From positions 1-24,526 of the forward strand of contig JADGHA010000007.1 of NCBI GenBank assembly GCA_019689695.1: DNA of 24,526 bases, written 5' to 3'. The position numbers and the translations under genes are program-made. How positions within the stretch are numbered: position 1 is the stretch's first letter; the number at the start of each line of letters is the position of its first letter. This DNA is from Micromonosporaceae bacterium (GTDB lineage: Bacteria > Actinomycetota > Actinomycetes > Mycobacteriales > Micromonosporaceae). This document shows, piece after piece, positions 1-7,242 of this stretch. The notes below the pieces were generated by a model. That model saw nothing but the letters and a program-made list of their open reading frames with translations. It did no database searches and was not told the origin of the DNA.

Positions 1-937
1 TGTGTAGTCCGTACTCGTCGATCCGCGGACCGCTACGGCGGCCCAGACCCTTCCCCGCCCGCTCGAGGTCTGCATGGCTGCGCACACACCGCTCGTAGAG
101 CCACTGCTGCACGTCGCGCTTGGTGAACCCACTCGCGGCCAGCAGCTGCGCGTGCTCCACGCCGAGCACCAGGCCCGCCGAGGAGTACGGGACGATCGCC
201 GCGCCGGTGCGGGAAATCGTGTCGGCGAAGTCGGTGAGCAGCTCCTCCGGGTTCTGCGTGTGCCGGTTGTCCACGAACTCACAGGTGCGCAGCAGGGTGG
301 CGCAGACCGCGTCGGTACCGGCGGGCAGTCCGACCTCGGCGGCGAGCGGCTCCCAGGGGCTCTCCTCCTCGTTCTCCCCGATGCACAGCGTCCATCGGCC
401 GGGCACGCCTTGGGTGGCCTGCTCCAGCTCCTGCGGCCGGATGCCGAACACGTTGCGGACCACCAGCCCGATAGCGCGGGCGATGGTGGCGTTGGCCCGG
501 AAGCCGGGTCCGAACACGCCGCCGGTGCAGTTGATGCCCAGCCGGTGCCGGATCGGCCCGTTGACCACGATCAGCGGGGCCGGGCCGCTGGTGGACTGCC
601 AGCCGCCACCCACCACCGCCTTCTCCCGCATGAGCGCGTCCCAGGCGGCAAGGACCACGGGAAAGTACTCCGGGCGGCAGCCGGCCAGGGCCGCGTTCAC
701 CGCCGCCTGCTCCACAGTGCACTCTCGGTTCAGGTGGCGTACCGCGGCGATCACCTCGTCGGCCGGGCGTGCGGTCTGCGCGAGGAACTCCTCGACCATG
801 GGCCGGGTGACCGGGACCACCGGCAGCCCGTCGGTCCAGCCCTGCTGGTACGCGTACTCGATGGCCGCCCGGGCGTACGCCAGGCGCTCCTCGTCGGCGG
901 CGACCTCGGTCGCCACTGCCCCGTCGGCCTGCGCCAT
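1..937 (-). CDS. UGSC-module partner protein, copy 1 (partial, runs off left edge)
   Basis: Coding continues past base 1, so the C-terminus is missing; about 312 residues are visible. The ATG at 937 shares one base with the stop of the upstream UGSC gene (TGATG), which suggests translational coupling. Visible landmarks are GWTDGLPVVP (residues 33-42), REC (71-73), AGCRPEYFPVV (85-95), a glycine-rich GGGWQSTSGPAP stretch (110-121), NCTGGVFGPG (136-145), CIGENEEESPW (185-195) and TCEFVDNRH (218-226). All of these recur, without gaps over the first ~60 residues compared, in the paralogue at 20429-21472. No signal peptide or membrane segment is seen, so the protein is probably cytoplasmic. I recognise the GW(T/S)DGLPVVP and ENEE-SPW motifs as recurring in conserved hypothetical proteins, and I recall them near UGSC proteins, but I know of no established reaction. 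Several conserved cysteines would suit a thiol or redox role, which is inference. Confidence 0.85.
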   Translation of the reverse strand, partial: MAQADGAVATEVAADEERLAYARAAIEYAYQQGWTDGLPVVPVTRPMVEEFLAQTARPADEVIAAVRHLNRECTVEQAAVNAALAGCRPEYFPVVLAAWDALMREKAVVGGGWQSTSGPAPLIVVNGPIRHRLGINCTGGVFGPGFRANATIARAIGLVVRNVFGIRPQELEQATQGVPGRWTLCIGENEEESPWEPLAAEVGLPAGTDAVCATLLRTCEFVDNRHTQNPEELLTDFADTISRTGAAIVPYSSAGLVLGVEHAQLLAASGFTKRDVQQWLYERCVRSHADLERAGKGLGRRSGPRIDEYGLH

Positions 938-1488
938 CACGCCGCGATGCCGGGGTGGGCGGTGGTCAGGGTCGCGACGATCTCGGGCAGCGCGGTGGCC
1001 GCCCGCTCGCGCAGCTCGCCCGCGGTCAGCGGTGCGACGGGGTGCGGGATCCGCACGTAGTGGTAACCCGGGGTGCCCTGCAGCGCGGCCATCGCGTCGG
1101 CGCTGACCTTGAACGCCTCCGTGCAGACGACGGCGGCGGGGACGCCGGCGGCCTCCAGCGCCAGCCCGTCCGCCACCGCGGAGGCACTGCACGAACCGCA
1201 GTCGCCCACACCGACCACCACCACGTCGCACTCGGCCACCAGCTCGCCCAGGATCTCCGGCGGCACCGGATCGGTGATGGACATCTTCTTGCGCCGCACC
1301 ACCTCTGCAGCGCCGTGCTCCCGCCGCAGCAGCGCGCCGACCTCGTCGAGAAACTGCTCGGCGTTGCGCTTGACGTTGGCCAGCAAACCGACCCGGCTGC
1401 CGCGCAGGTCGGGCTTGCGGGCGGCGAGAGCCGTGGCGCTGGCACGAGTGGCCGGACCGGCCGTCGGGTCGACCATCGCAGGGAACAT
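937..1488 (-). CDS. UGSC-family protein, cysteine version, copy 1
   Basis: The protein has 183 residues. The centre carries GVGDCGSCSASAVADG, with CGSC at residues 97-100. In selenoprotein members of the UGSC family the first of these positions is selenocysteine; here it is an ordinary cysteine codon (TGC). The N-terminal DPTxGP and the GLLAN-K-NA segment (34-43) also fit the family. The fold looks like alternating strands and helices, with AVVCTEAFKVSADAMA following the motif. I chose the ATG at 1488 because AGGAGGG at 1494-1500 is spaced correctly; a second ATG at 1476 is possible. The gene follows the ABC ATPase by 20 bases and is coupled to the partner gene at 937, so it sits in the importer operon. 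The family's biochemical role is not settled as far as I know. A CxxC redox function is plausible inference. Confidence 0.85.
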   Translation of the reverse strand: MFPAMVDPTAGPATRASATALAARKPDLRGSRVGLLANVKRNAEQFLDEVGALLRREHGAAEVVRRKKMSITDPVPPEILGELVAECDVVVVGVGDCGSCSASAVADGLALEAAGVPAAVVCTEAFKVSADAMAALQGTPGYHYVRIPHPVAPLTAGELRERAATALPEIVATLTTAHPGIAA

Positions 1489-1493
1489 CGCTT

Positions 1494-1500
1494 CCCTCCT
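1494..1500 (-). promoter_or_regulatory. Ribosome binding site deciding the UGSC copy 1 start
   Basis: The minus strand reads AGGAGGG five bases before the ATG at 1488. This favours 1488 over the in-frame ATG at 1476. Confidence 0.7.
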
Positions 1501-1508
1501 CTCCTCCG

Positions 1509-2555
1509 CTAGGGCCTGGCATAGTGCACCGTGGCCGGCCGCGGCTGTGTGCCGTCCACGGCCGCGCCGTCCGGCGCCGCGTTGACCGGCTCCGGGAAGT
1601 GGCAGGCCACCTGGTGACCAGGCTCGATCTCGCGCAGCAGCGGCCGCTCCACCGCGCATTGGTCCTGCGCCCGCGGGCACCGGGTCCGGAACCGGCACCC
1701 GCTCGGCGGGTTCAAGGGCGACGGCGGCTCGCCGCTGGCCACGGCGCGCCCGCTCGCCGGTGGCCTGGTCGGGTCGAGGCTGGGGATGGACGCCAGCAGG
1801 TCCACCGTGTAGGGGTGTCGCGGCGACCGGTACAGCGCCTCGGCCGGGCCGACCTCGCACAGCTGGCCCAGGTGCATCACCGCCACCCGGTCGCTGACCT
1901 GCTTGACCAGCGCGAGGTCGTGCGAGATGAACAGGTAGCTGAGCCCCAGCTCGGTGCGCAGCTGCTCGAACAGGTTGAGCACCTGGGCCTGGATCAGCAC
2001 GTCCAGTGAGGACACCGGCTCGTCGCAGACGACCAGCGCCGGATCCAGCGCGATCGCGCGCGCGATGGCGACCCGCTGGCACTGCCCGCCGGACAGCTCG
2101 TACGGGCGCCGCCGGCCGTAGACAGCCGGGTCGAGTCCGACCAGGTCGAGCAGCTCGCGCACCCGCCTGCGCCGGCTGCCAGCGTTGCCCACGCCGTACC
2201 CGACCAGCGGTTCCTCGACCAGGTCGTCGATGCGCCAGCGCGGGTTCAGCGAGGCGTACGGGTCCTGGAACACCATCTGCAGCTGCCGCCGGGCCTGCTT
2301 CAGCCGGCGCCCGCGCAGGCCGACCAGCTCGGTGCCCTGGAACCGCACTGATCCGGACTTAGGCCGCGGTGCCTGCAGCACGCACCGGGCCAATGTCGAC
2401 TTCCCCGACCCGGTCTCGCCGACGATGCCGAGCGTCTCCCCGGCGGCGAGCTCGAACGAGACGTCGGAGACGGCGTGCACCACCCCGCCCTTGAGCCCGC
2501 CCGCGCCGCGCACGGTGAACTCGTGGACGAGGTTGCGCACCTCCAGCAGGGTCAT
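1509..2555 (-). CDS. Peptide/nickel-type ABC importer ATPase (OppF/DppF-like)
   Basis: This 348-residue ATPase would power uptake through the two permeases upstream, at the inner face of the membrane. The Walker A motif GETGSGKST is at residues 46-54. The Q-loop region FQDPYASLNP, the signature ELSGGQCQR, Walker B VVCDEP and the switch histidine in LFISHDL follow in order. The C-terminal cysteine-containing segment (SGCRFRTRCPRAQDQC) is the oligopeptide/dipeptide extension seen in this subfamily. The signature has cysteine where arginine or glutamine usually sits; I attach no functional meaning to that. Its ATG overlaps the stop of the other ATPase by four bases (ATGA). It is the last transport gene before the UGSC pair. 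Substrate cannot be read from the ATPase; the family also carries opines, nickel and other small organic molecules. Confidence 0.93.
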   Translation of the reverse strand: MTLLEVRNLVHEFTVRGAGGLKGGVVHAVSDVSFELAAGETLGIVGETGSGKSTLARCVLQAPRPKSGSVRFQGTELVGLRGRRLKQARRQLQMVFQDPYASLNPRWRIDDLVEEPLVGYGVGNAGSRRRRVRELLDLVGLDPAVYGRRRPYELSGGQCQRVAIARAIALDPALVVCDEPVSSLDVLIQAQVLNLFEQLRTELGLSYLFISHDLALVKQVSDRVAVMHLGQLCEVGPAEALYRSPRHPYTVDLLASIPSLDPTRPPASGRAVASGEPPSPLNPPSGCRFRTRCPRAQDQCAVERPLLREIEPGHQVACHFPEPVNAAPDGAAVDGTQPRPATVHYARP

Positions 2556-3535
2556 ACCGGCTCTCCGTCCTTACAGGGGTTCCAGCAGGCCCACCAGTGG
2601 CCGACCTCGTGCTGCGCGAACGGCGGACGGCTGGTGCGGCACTGCGGCGTTGCCCGCGCGCACCGCGGCTCGAACGCGCAGCCGGGCGGCAACGCGGTCA
2701 GGTCAGGCGGCTGCCCCGGCGTGATCGGCAGCCGCGCGTGCGACTGGCGCTCCAGGCGCGGGATGGCGTCCAGCAGCGCGCGGGTGTAGGGCATCCGCAT
2801 CTTCGCGAACAGGGTTCGCGTGGGCGCGTACTCCACGGCACGGCCGGCGTACATGACGATCACGTCGTCGGCGTAGCTGGCGGCCAGCCCGAGGTCGTGG
2901 CTGATCAGGATGATCGCGGTACCGAGCCGGGAACGCAGCTCGCCGAGCAGGTCCATGATCTGCGCCTGGGTGGTCACGTCCAGCGCGGTGGTCGCCTCGT
3001 CGGCGATCAGCAGCTTCGGGTCCGAGGCGAGCGCGATCGCGATCATCACCCGCTGCCGCATGCCACCGGAGAGCTGGTGCGGGTACTCGTAGAACCGCCG
3101 TTGCGGATCGGAGATTCGGACCAGCGACAGCAGCTCCATCGCGCGGGCGCGGGCGGCGTCCTTCTCCACCCGGGCGTGGGCGCGGATGGCTTCGGTGATC
3201 TGGGCGCCGATCCGCATCGTCGGGTTCAGCGAGCGGGTCGGGTCCTGAAAGATCATCGCGATGTCGGCGCCGCGGTGACGGCGCATCTCGGGCTCCGGCA
3301 TGCCGACCAGTTCGACGCCGTCGATGCGGGCCGACCCGGTCACCGTGGCGCTGGGCGGCAGCAGGCCCATCAGCGCCCGCGAGCTGACCGTCTTGCCCGA
3401 TCCGGACTCGCCCACGATGGCCAGCATCTGGCCGGCGCGCAGCCGGTAGCTCAGCCCGTTGACCGCGTACACCCGGCGGCCGCGCTGGTCGAACCGGACG
3501 CGCAGGTCCTCGACCTGGAGCAAGGTGTCGCTCAT
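2552..3535 (-). CDS. Peptide/nickel-type ABC importer ATPase (OppD/DppD-like)
   Basis: The protein has 327 residues. Walker A GESGSGKT is at residues 42-49, followed by FQDPTRSLNP, the signature QLSGGMRQR, Walker B LLIADEATTALD and ILISHDLGL. The C-terminal domain has the PPGCAFEPRC type of cysteine extension typical of OppD/DppD proteins. The start at 3535 overlaps the permease stop in an ATGA, and its own stop overlaps the start of the second ATPase in the same way. The reading frame stays open upstream past 3535, but that extension lies over the permease gene and has no ATPase features, so I rejected it. It pairs with the ATPase at 1509-2555 to form the energising heterodimer of the importer. 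Confidence 0.93.
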   Translation of the reverse strand: MSDTLLQVEDLRVRFDQRGRRVYAVNGLSYRLRAGQMLAIVGESGSGKTVSSRALMGLLPPSATVTGSARIDGVELVGMPEPEMRRHRGADIAMIFQDPTRSLNPTMRIGAQITEAIRAHARVEKDAARARAMELLSLVRISDPQRRFYEYPHQLSGGMRQRVMIAIALASDPKLLIADEATTALDVTTQAQIMDLLGELRSRLGTAIILISHDLGLAASYADDVIVMYAGRAVEYAPTRTLFAKMRMPYTRALLDAIPRLERQSHARLPITPGQPPDLTALPPGCAFEPRCARATPQCRTSRPPFAQHEVGHWWACWNPCKDGEPV

Positions 3536-4410
3536 CGGCCGCTCCACCGCGCGCGCAGGGCCTCGCCGAGCTGGTTGAACCCGATCACGGTGAGGAACAG
3601 CGCCAGCGACGGCCACACCACGAGCAGCGGGGTGGCGGAGAGGCTGAGCTGCCCCTGGGCGATCATGTTGCCCCAGCTCGGGGCGGGCGGCGGGATGCCG
3701 AGACCGAGGAAGCTCAGCGCGCCCTCGATGATCATGATGATGCCCATCCCCAGCATCGCGAAGGTCATCAGCTGCGGGCCGATGTTGGGGGCGATGTGGC
3801 GCACCAGGATCCGCCAGGTCGAGGTGCCGGACAGCTTCGCCGCGACCATGAACGGCTGCTCGCGCAGGCGCAGCGTGGCCGCGCGGGAGATGCGGGCGAA
3901 GGCGGGGATGGAGAAGAACGCCAGGGCGAAGATGGTGTTGCGCTGGCTCGGCCCGAGGCTCTGCGCGACCGCCAGGGTGAGCACCAGCGACGGGAACGCG
4001 ATGAACACGTCGAGCACGCGCATGATGATGGTGTCGACGGCCCCGCCGAAGTGGGCGCTCAGCGCGCCCAGCGAACCGCCGAGGGCGAGCCCGAGCAGGT
4101 TCACCGAGATCGCCACGATCAGCGACGACCGTCCACCGTAGAGGATGCGGGAGAAGATGTCGTTGCCGTTCGGGTCGGTGCCCAGCAGATGGCCCGGCGA
4201 GAACGGCGGCAGGCTGGACGACAGCACGTCCCCGCCGGTCGGCTTCGGGATCGGCGCCACCAGCGGCAGCACGAAGCACGCCCCGAAGATGAGCACGAGC
4301 AGACCGGCCGGCAACCCGATCGCCAGGGAACGCAGCCATTTCCGCGCCGGCGCCGGCGCGGTCTCGTCGACGGCAAGCACCGACGACGCGGGGGCCTCAG
4401 TTACTGCCAT
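3532..4410 (-). CDS. ABC importer permease (DppC/OppC-like)
   Basis: This 292-residue membrane protein has a cytoplasmic N-terminus and a first membrane segment near residues 28-50 (LAIGLPAGLLVLIFGACFVL). The extracytoplasmic loop with GHLLGTDPNGNDIFSRILYG is the hallmark of DppC/OppC permeases. Further hydrophobic segments follow, as does an EAA-type loop (AAKLSGTSTWRILVRHIAPN) that contacts the ATPases. The ATG at 4410 lies 14 bases inside the end of the upstream permease gene. It forms the transmembrane channel together with the product of 4397-5416. Confidence 0.92.
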   Translation of the reverse strand: MAVTEAPASSVLAVDETAPAPARKWLRSLAIGLPAGLLVLIFGACFVLPLVAPIPKPTGGDVLSSSLPPFSPGHLLGTDPNGNDIFSRILYGGRSSLIVAISVNLLGLALGGSLGALSAHFGGAVDTIIMRVLDVFIAFPSLVLTLAVAQSLGPSQRNTIFALAFFSIPAFARISRAATLRLREQPFMVAAKLSGTSTWRILVRHIAPNIGPQLMTFAMLGMGIIMIIEGALSFLGLGIPPPAPSWGNMIAQGQLSLSATPLLVVWPSLALFLTVIGFNQLGEALRARWSGR

Positions 4411-5416
4411 AGCGGATCCTCGGATCGAGCACGGCGTAGAGCAGGTCGGCCAGGAGGTTGGCGAGCACGGTGATGATGGCGAACACGATCACGCAGGCCT
4501 GGACCACGATGAAGTCGCGGGTGTTGATCGCCTGGAGCAGCATCTGGCCGATCCCGGGCAGCGCGAAGATCTGTTCGATGATGACGGTGGCGCCGATCAG
4601 CGTGCTCAGGTTCAGCCCGACGATGGTGATCAGGCCGAACGCAGAGTTGCGGAACGCGTGCCGCAGCAACACCTGCCAGGGCCCGATGCCCTTGGCGCGG
4701 GCGGTCATGATGTAGTCCTCGCCCTGCATCTGGTCGACCAGGTCGCTGCGCAGAAACCGGGTGTAGAAGCAGAACAGCGGGAACGCGATGGCGATCGCGG
4801 GCAGGGCGAGCGAGCGCAGGTTTCCGGTGACGCTTTCGCTCAGCGGCGTGTAGCCGATCGCGGGGAACCAGGCCAGCTGCACCGCGAACAGCAGCACCAG
4901 CAGCAGCGCGAACACGTAGTTGGCCACCGACAGCCCGGTGGTCGAGACCACCATGCTGATCCGGTCGAGCATGCGGTTGGGCCAGCGCGCGGCGAGCAGC
5001 GACACCGGGATCGCCAGGCCCAGCGAGATGAGGAACGCCAGCCCGACGACCTCGCCGCTGACCGCGAGCCGGGGGCCGAGCTCGTCGGTCACCGGTTGCC
5101 GGCTGACCAGCGAGGTGCCCAGGTCACCGTGGACCGCGCCGCCCAGCCAGTCGAGGTACCGGACCACCTGGGGCCGGTTGAGCCCCATCTCCTCCTCCAG
5201 CTGCTGGATCTGGTCCGGTGATGCCTCGGGCCCGAGCAGCTGCTGGGCCGCGTTGCCCGGGATCAGGTTGAGCACCCAGAACGTGAGGATGCTGACGCCG
5301 AGCACGATCGGCACCGCCATCAGCAGCCGCTTGCCCACCAGCCGCAGGCTGGGTGAGCCCAGCACCGCGGGCAGGAGCCGCGGTGCTGGGCGGGATCGGG
5401 TGCCAACTGCCGTCAC
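4397..5416 (-). CDS. ABC importer permease (DppB/OppB-like)
   Basis: The protein is 339 residues from the GTG at 5416, which forms a GTGA overlap with the stop of the binding-protein gene. A TTG at 5431 would add five residues; I prefer the GTG because 4-base overlaps recur throughout the window and GGAAGAG stands just upstream. A first membrane helix (LLMAVPIVLGVSILTFWVLN) is followed by the large loop typical of DppB, with GLNRPQVVRYLDWLGGAVHGDLG. Several further hydrophobic segments and an EAA-like loop (MTARAKGIGPWQVLLRHAFRN) follow. It acts with the DppC-like permease at 3532-4410. Confidence 0.92.
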   Translation of the reverse strand: MTAVGTRSRPAPRLLPAVLGSPSLRLVGKRLLMAVPIVLGVSILTFWVLNLIPGNAAQQLLGPEASPDQIQQLEEEMGLNRPQVVRYLDWLGGAVHGDLGTSLVSRQPVTDELGPRLAVSGEVVGLAFLISLGLAIPVSLLAARWPNRMLDRISMVVSTTGLSVANYVFALLLVLLFAVQLAWFPAIGYTPLSESVTGNLRSLALPAIAIAFPLFCFYTRFLRSDLVDQMQGEDYIMTARAKGIGPWQVLLRHAFRNSAFGLITIVGLNLSTLIGATVIIEQIFALPGIGQMLLQAINTRDFIVVQACVIVFAIITVLANLLADLLYAVLDPRIRYGSN

Positions 5417-7014
5417 GGGTTGCTCTTCCAAACCTCGTCCCAGATGATCCCGGTGTTCACCACCACCGGCGGGATCTTGGTAGTCAGGCCGGGGCCGTGC
5501 ACGCCCTTGACGACCACGTTCGCCGGGGCGAACGCGAGGATGAACGGCCCGTACGCCTCGTCGCTGATCAGCTTGCCGGCCTGCTGGTAGAGCTGGTCAC
5601 GCTTGGCCGGGTCGATCTCCGCGGCGGCCTGGTCCAGCAGGCTGTCCAACTTCGGGTCGGCAACCCCGCTGAACGGGACGCCCGAGTGGAACCGGAACCC
5701 CACCCCGACTCCGGCGGCCGGGTCCCAGGCGCCCGCGGTCTGCAGCATCGCCTGCCACTTGCCCGAGTTGAAGTTCTGGATCAGCCCGTTGAGCTGTTCG
5801 GAGTGAATGGTGACCTTGATGCCGGCCTGTTCCCACTGGGTCTTCAGCGCGGTGTTCACCTGGTCGGCCACGTAGGCGCTGAGCGTGCCGAGGTCGACGG
5901 TGAGCCCACCGAGTTGCTGCACGATCTGCTTGGCCTTCTCCAGGTCATAGGTGCGGTAGCCGGGGACCGTCGGGTGGTGGAACAGCCCGCCGGGCGCGGT
6001 GAAGGTCTGGCTCACCGGGTACCAGTCCTTGAACAGGCCCTTCTTGATCGCTTCTACGTTGGTCGCGTAGTAGATCGCCTCCCGGGCCAGCTTGTTGTTG
6101 AACGGTGGGATCTTGGTGTTCAGCTGGATCAGGTAGGGCGAGGTCGCCGGCTGCTGGGTCACCACGAGCCGGGGATTGGCCTGGGCCTGCTCGATCAGCG
6201 GGGTCGTGGTCATGCCCTCGTAGGCGTCGCCCTGCCCGGCGAGCAACGCCTGGTAGGCGGGTTGGTCGTCGCCGACCGACTTGACGATCAGCTTGTCCAG
6301 GTACGGCCGCCCGGGCACGAAGTAGTCGGGGTTGCGCTCGAGCACCAGTTCCGAGCTGAGCTTGTTGCTGACCACCTTGAACGGGCCGGCGCCGACCGGG
6401 GTGATCTTGAACTTGTCCTCCCCCATGGTCTTCAGGGCCGTCGGCGAAGCGATCCAGTTCACGTTGGAGACGACCATCGAGTTGACCGCCGCGCCGTTGG
6501 GTCGGGTGAACTTCAGCACCACCGTGTCGTTGCCCTCGGTGCTGATGCCGCCCTCGGCAAGCGGCCACTGGGGCCGGCAGGTACAGGTGGACTTCATGTC
6601 GCGCTCGAAGTTGAAGGCCACCGCGGCGGCGTCGAACGGGGTGCCGTCGGTGAACTTGATGCCCGGCTTGATCTTGATGCGCAGGGTCCGGCCGCCGTCG
6701 GCGAACTCGTACGACTCCGCCTGGTGCGGGACGACCTTGGCGTTGCTGCCGTCATCGTCGGCGACGAGCCGGAACAGCCCGCCGTAGATCGCGCTCATCT
6801 GGGTGAGGTTCGCGCCGCCGGTGGTGTTGGTGGCCGGGTCGAGTCCGGTGGGCCACGCCCCGGCGAACGACGCGTCCAGCAGCACGGTCAGCTCGCCACC
6901 TCGCCGCGGCGTGCTCGCCTCGTCGTCTGTGCTGCCCGAGCCACTGGAGCCCCCGCACCCGGCGACGACAAGTGGCACGGCCAGCAAGAGACATAGGGTC
7001 TTCCTGGTTCTCAC
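5413..7014 (-). CDS. ABC importer solute-binding lipoprotein (family 5)
   Basis: This 533-residue extracytoplasmic binding protein belongs to the SBP_bac_5 family (dipeptide, oligopeptide, nickel and opine binders). The N-terminus has basic residues, a hydrophobic core and a lipobox, LVVAGC, with cysteine 20 as the predicted lipid anchor; a Gly/Ser-rich linker follows. The body has family features such as LRIKIKPGIKFTDGTPFDA and AREAIYYATNVEAIKKGLF. The start is a GTG at 7014 with GGGAG at 7021-7025, six bases away. It is the first gene of the importer/UGSC operon, reading from the divergent region 7015-7242, which holds two palindromes. The ligand is unknown. The catabolic neighbours suggest a carbon source rather than an ordinary peptide, which is inference. 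Confidence 0.93.
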   Translation of the reverse strand: MRTRKTLCLLLAVPLVVAGCGGSSGSGSTDDEASTPRRGGELTVLLDASFAGAWPTGLDPATNTTGGANLTQMSAIYGGLFRLVADDDGSNAKVVPHQAESYEFADGGRTLRIKIKPGIKFTDGTPFDAAAVAFNFERDMKSTCTCRPQWPLAEGGISTEGNDTVVLKFTRPNGAAVNSMVVSNVNWIASPTALKTMGEDKFKITPVGAGPFKVVSNKLSSELVLERNPDYFVPGRPYLDKLIVKSVGDDQPAYQALLAGQGDAYEGMTTTPLIEQAQANPRLVVTQQPATSPYLIQLNTKIPPFNNKLAREAIYYATNVEAIKKGLFKDWYPVSQTFTAPGGLFHHPTVPGYRTYDLEKAKQIVQQLGGLTVDLGTLSAYVADQVNTALKTQWEQAGIKVTIHSEQLNGLIQNFNSGKWQAMLQTAGAWDPAAGVGVGFRFHSGVPFSGVADPKLDSLLDQAAAEIDPAKRDQLYQQAGKLISDEAYGPFILAFAPANVVVKGVHGPGLTTKIPPVVVNTGIIWDEVWKSNP

Positions 7015-7047
7015 TGCGTTCTCCCGCTTCTTCGCGGTTACGTGGGG

Positions 7048-7077
7048 CTCACCAGGTGACTCAGGTCACCTTGTGAG
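7048..7077. promoter_or_regulatory. Near-perfect palindrome upstream of importer operon (candidate operator, type A)
   Basis: Two 13-base arms, CTCACCAGGTGAC and GTCACCTTGTGAG, flank a TCAG centre and pair with a single mismatch. The site lies 34-63 bases upstream of the binding-protein start at 7014. There is no T-run, so it is not terminator-like. The core GGTGA-N6-TCACC recurs at 17326-17341, in front of the catabolic operon. A dimeric repressor or activator site is likely; which protein binds it is unknown. Confidence 0.6.
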
Positions 7078-7116
7078 ATCCAGGTTCGCGACTCGTGGCG
7101 TCGCCGATACAGGCGA

Positions 7117-7133
7117 CTTCCGCCGGGCGGAAG
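7117..7133. promoter_or_regulatory. Palindrome CTTCC-N7-GGAAG in importer/SDR control region (candidate operator, type B)
   Basis: The sequence CTTCCGCCGGGCGGAAG is an inverted repeat with arms CTTCCGCC and GGCGGAAG around one central base, apart from the innermost positions. It sits about midway between the divergent starts at 7014 and 7243. A 15-of-17 match (CTTCCGCCTGCCGGAAG) lies at 22051-22067 in the other divergent control region. Two such sites in two promoter regions suggest a shared regulator. The local IclR protein is one candidate. Confidence 0.55.
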
Positions 7134-7206
7134 GGAACTTCGGCGCCCGCGGGCGGCGTTGGGCGGCGCGCGCAGTGCCCCCGCCCGGGGCGCGTCGACC
7201 CAGATG

Positions 7207-7235
7207 TTGACAATCTGTTCGACAGCAGGCATCGT
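7207..7235 (+). promoter_or_regulatory. Candidate promoter of the SDR gene, possibly leaderless
   Basis: A perfect TTGACA lies at 7207-7212, and a weak -10 (CATCGT) at 7230-7235 after 17 bases. Transcription would then start at or within a base or two of the ATG at 7243. No Shine-Dalgarno sequence precedes that ATG. Leaderless messages are common in actinomycetes. The weak -10 keeps confidence moderate. Confidence 0.4.
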
Positions 7236-7242
7236 CGCGCCG

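Noticed and set aside
937..1488. A selenocysteine-encoding TGA in the UGSC genes
   Set aside because: Both motif positions have TGC codons, and no in-frame TGA is found inside either gene.
2597..4141. Long plus-strand open frame opposite the ABC ATPase and permease genes
   Set aside because: It is an antisense frame typical of GC-rich DNA with low-complexity composition and no motifs, whereas the minus strand encodes clear Walker and permease motifs.
3536..4339. Upstream extension of the ATPase gene at 2552-3535 to 4339
   Set aside because: The extra residues are arginine/alanine-rich and lie over the real permease gene. The ATGA overlap at 3532-3535 marks the true start.
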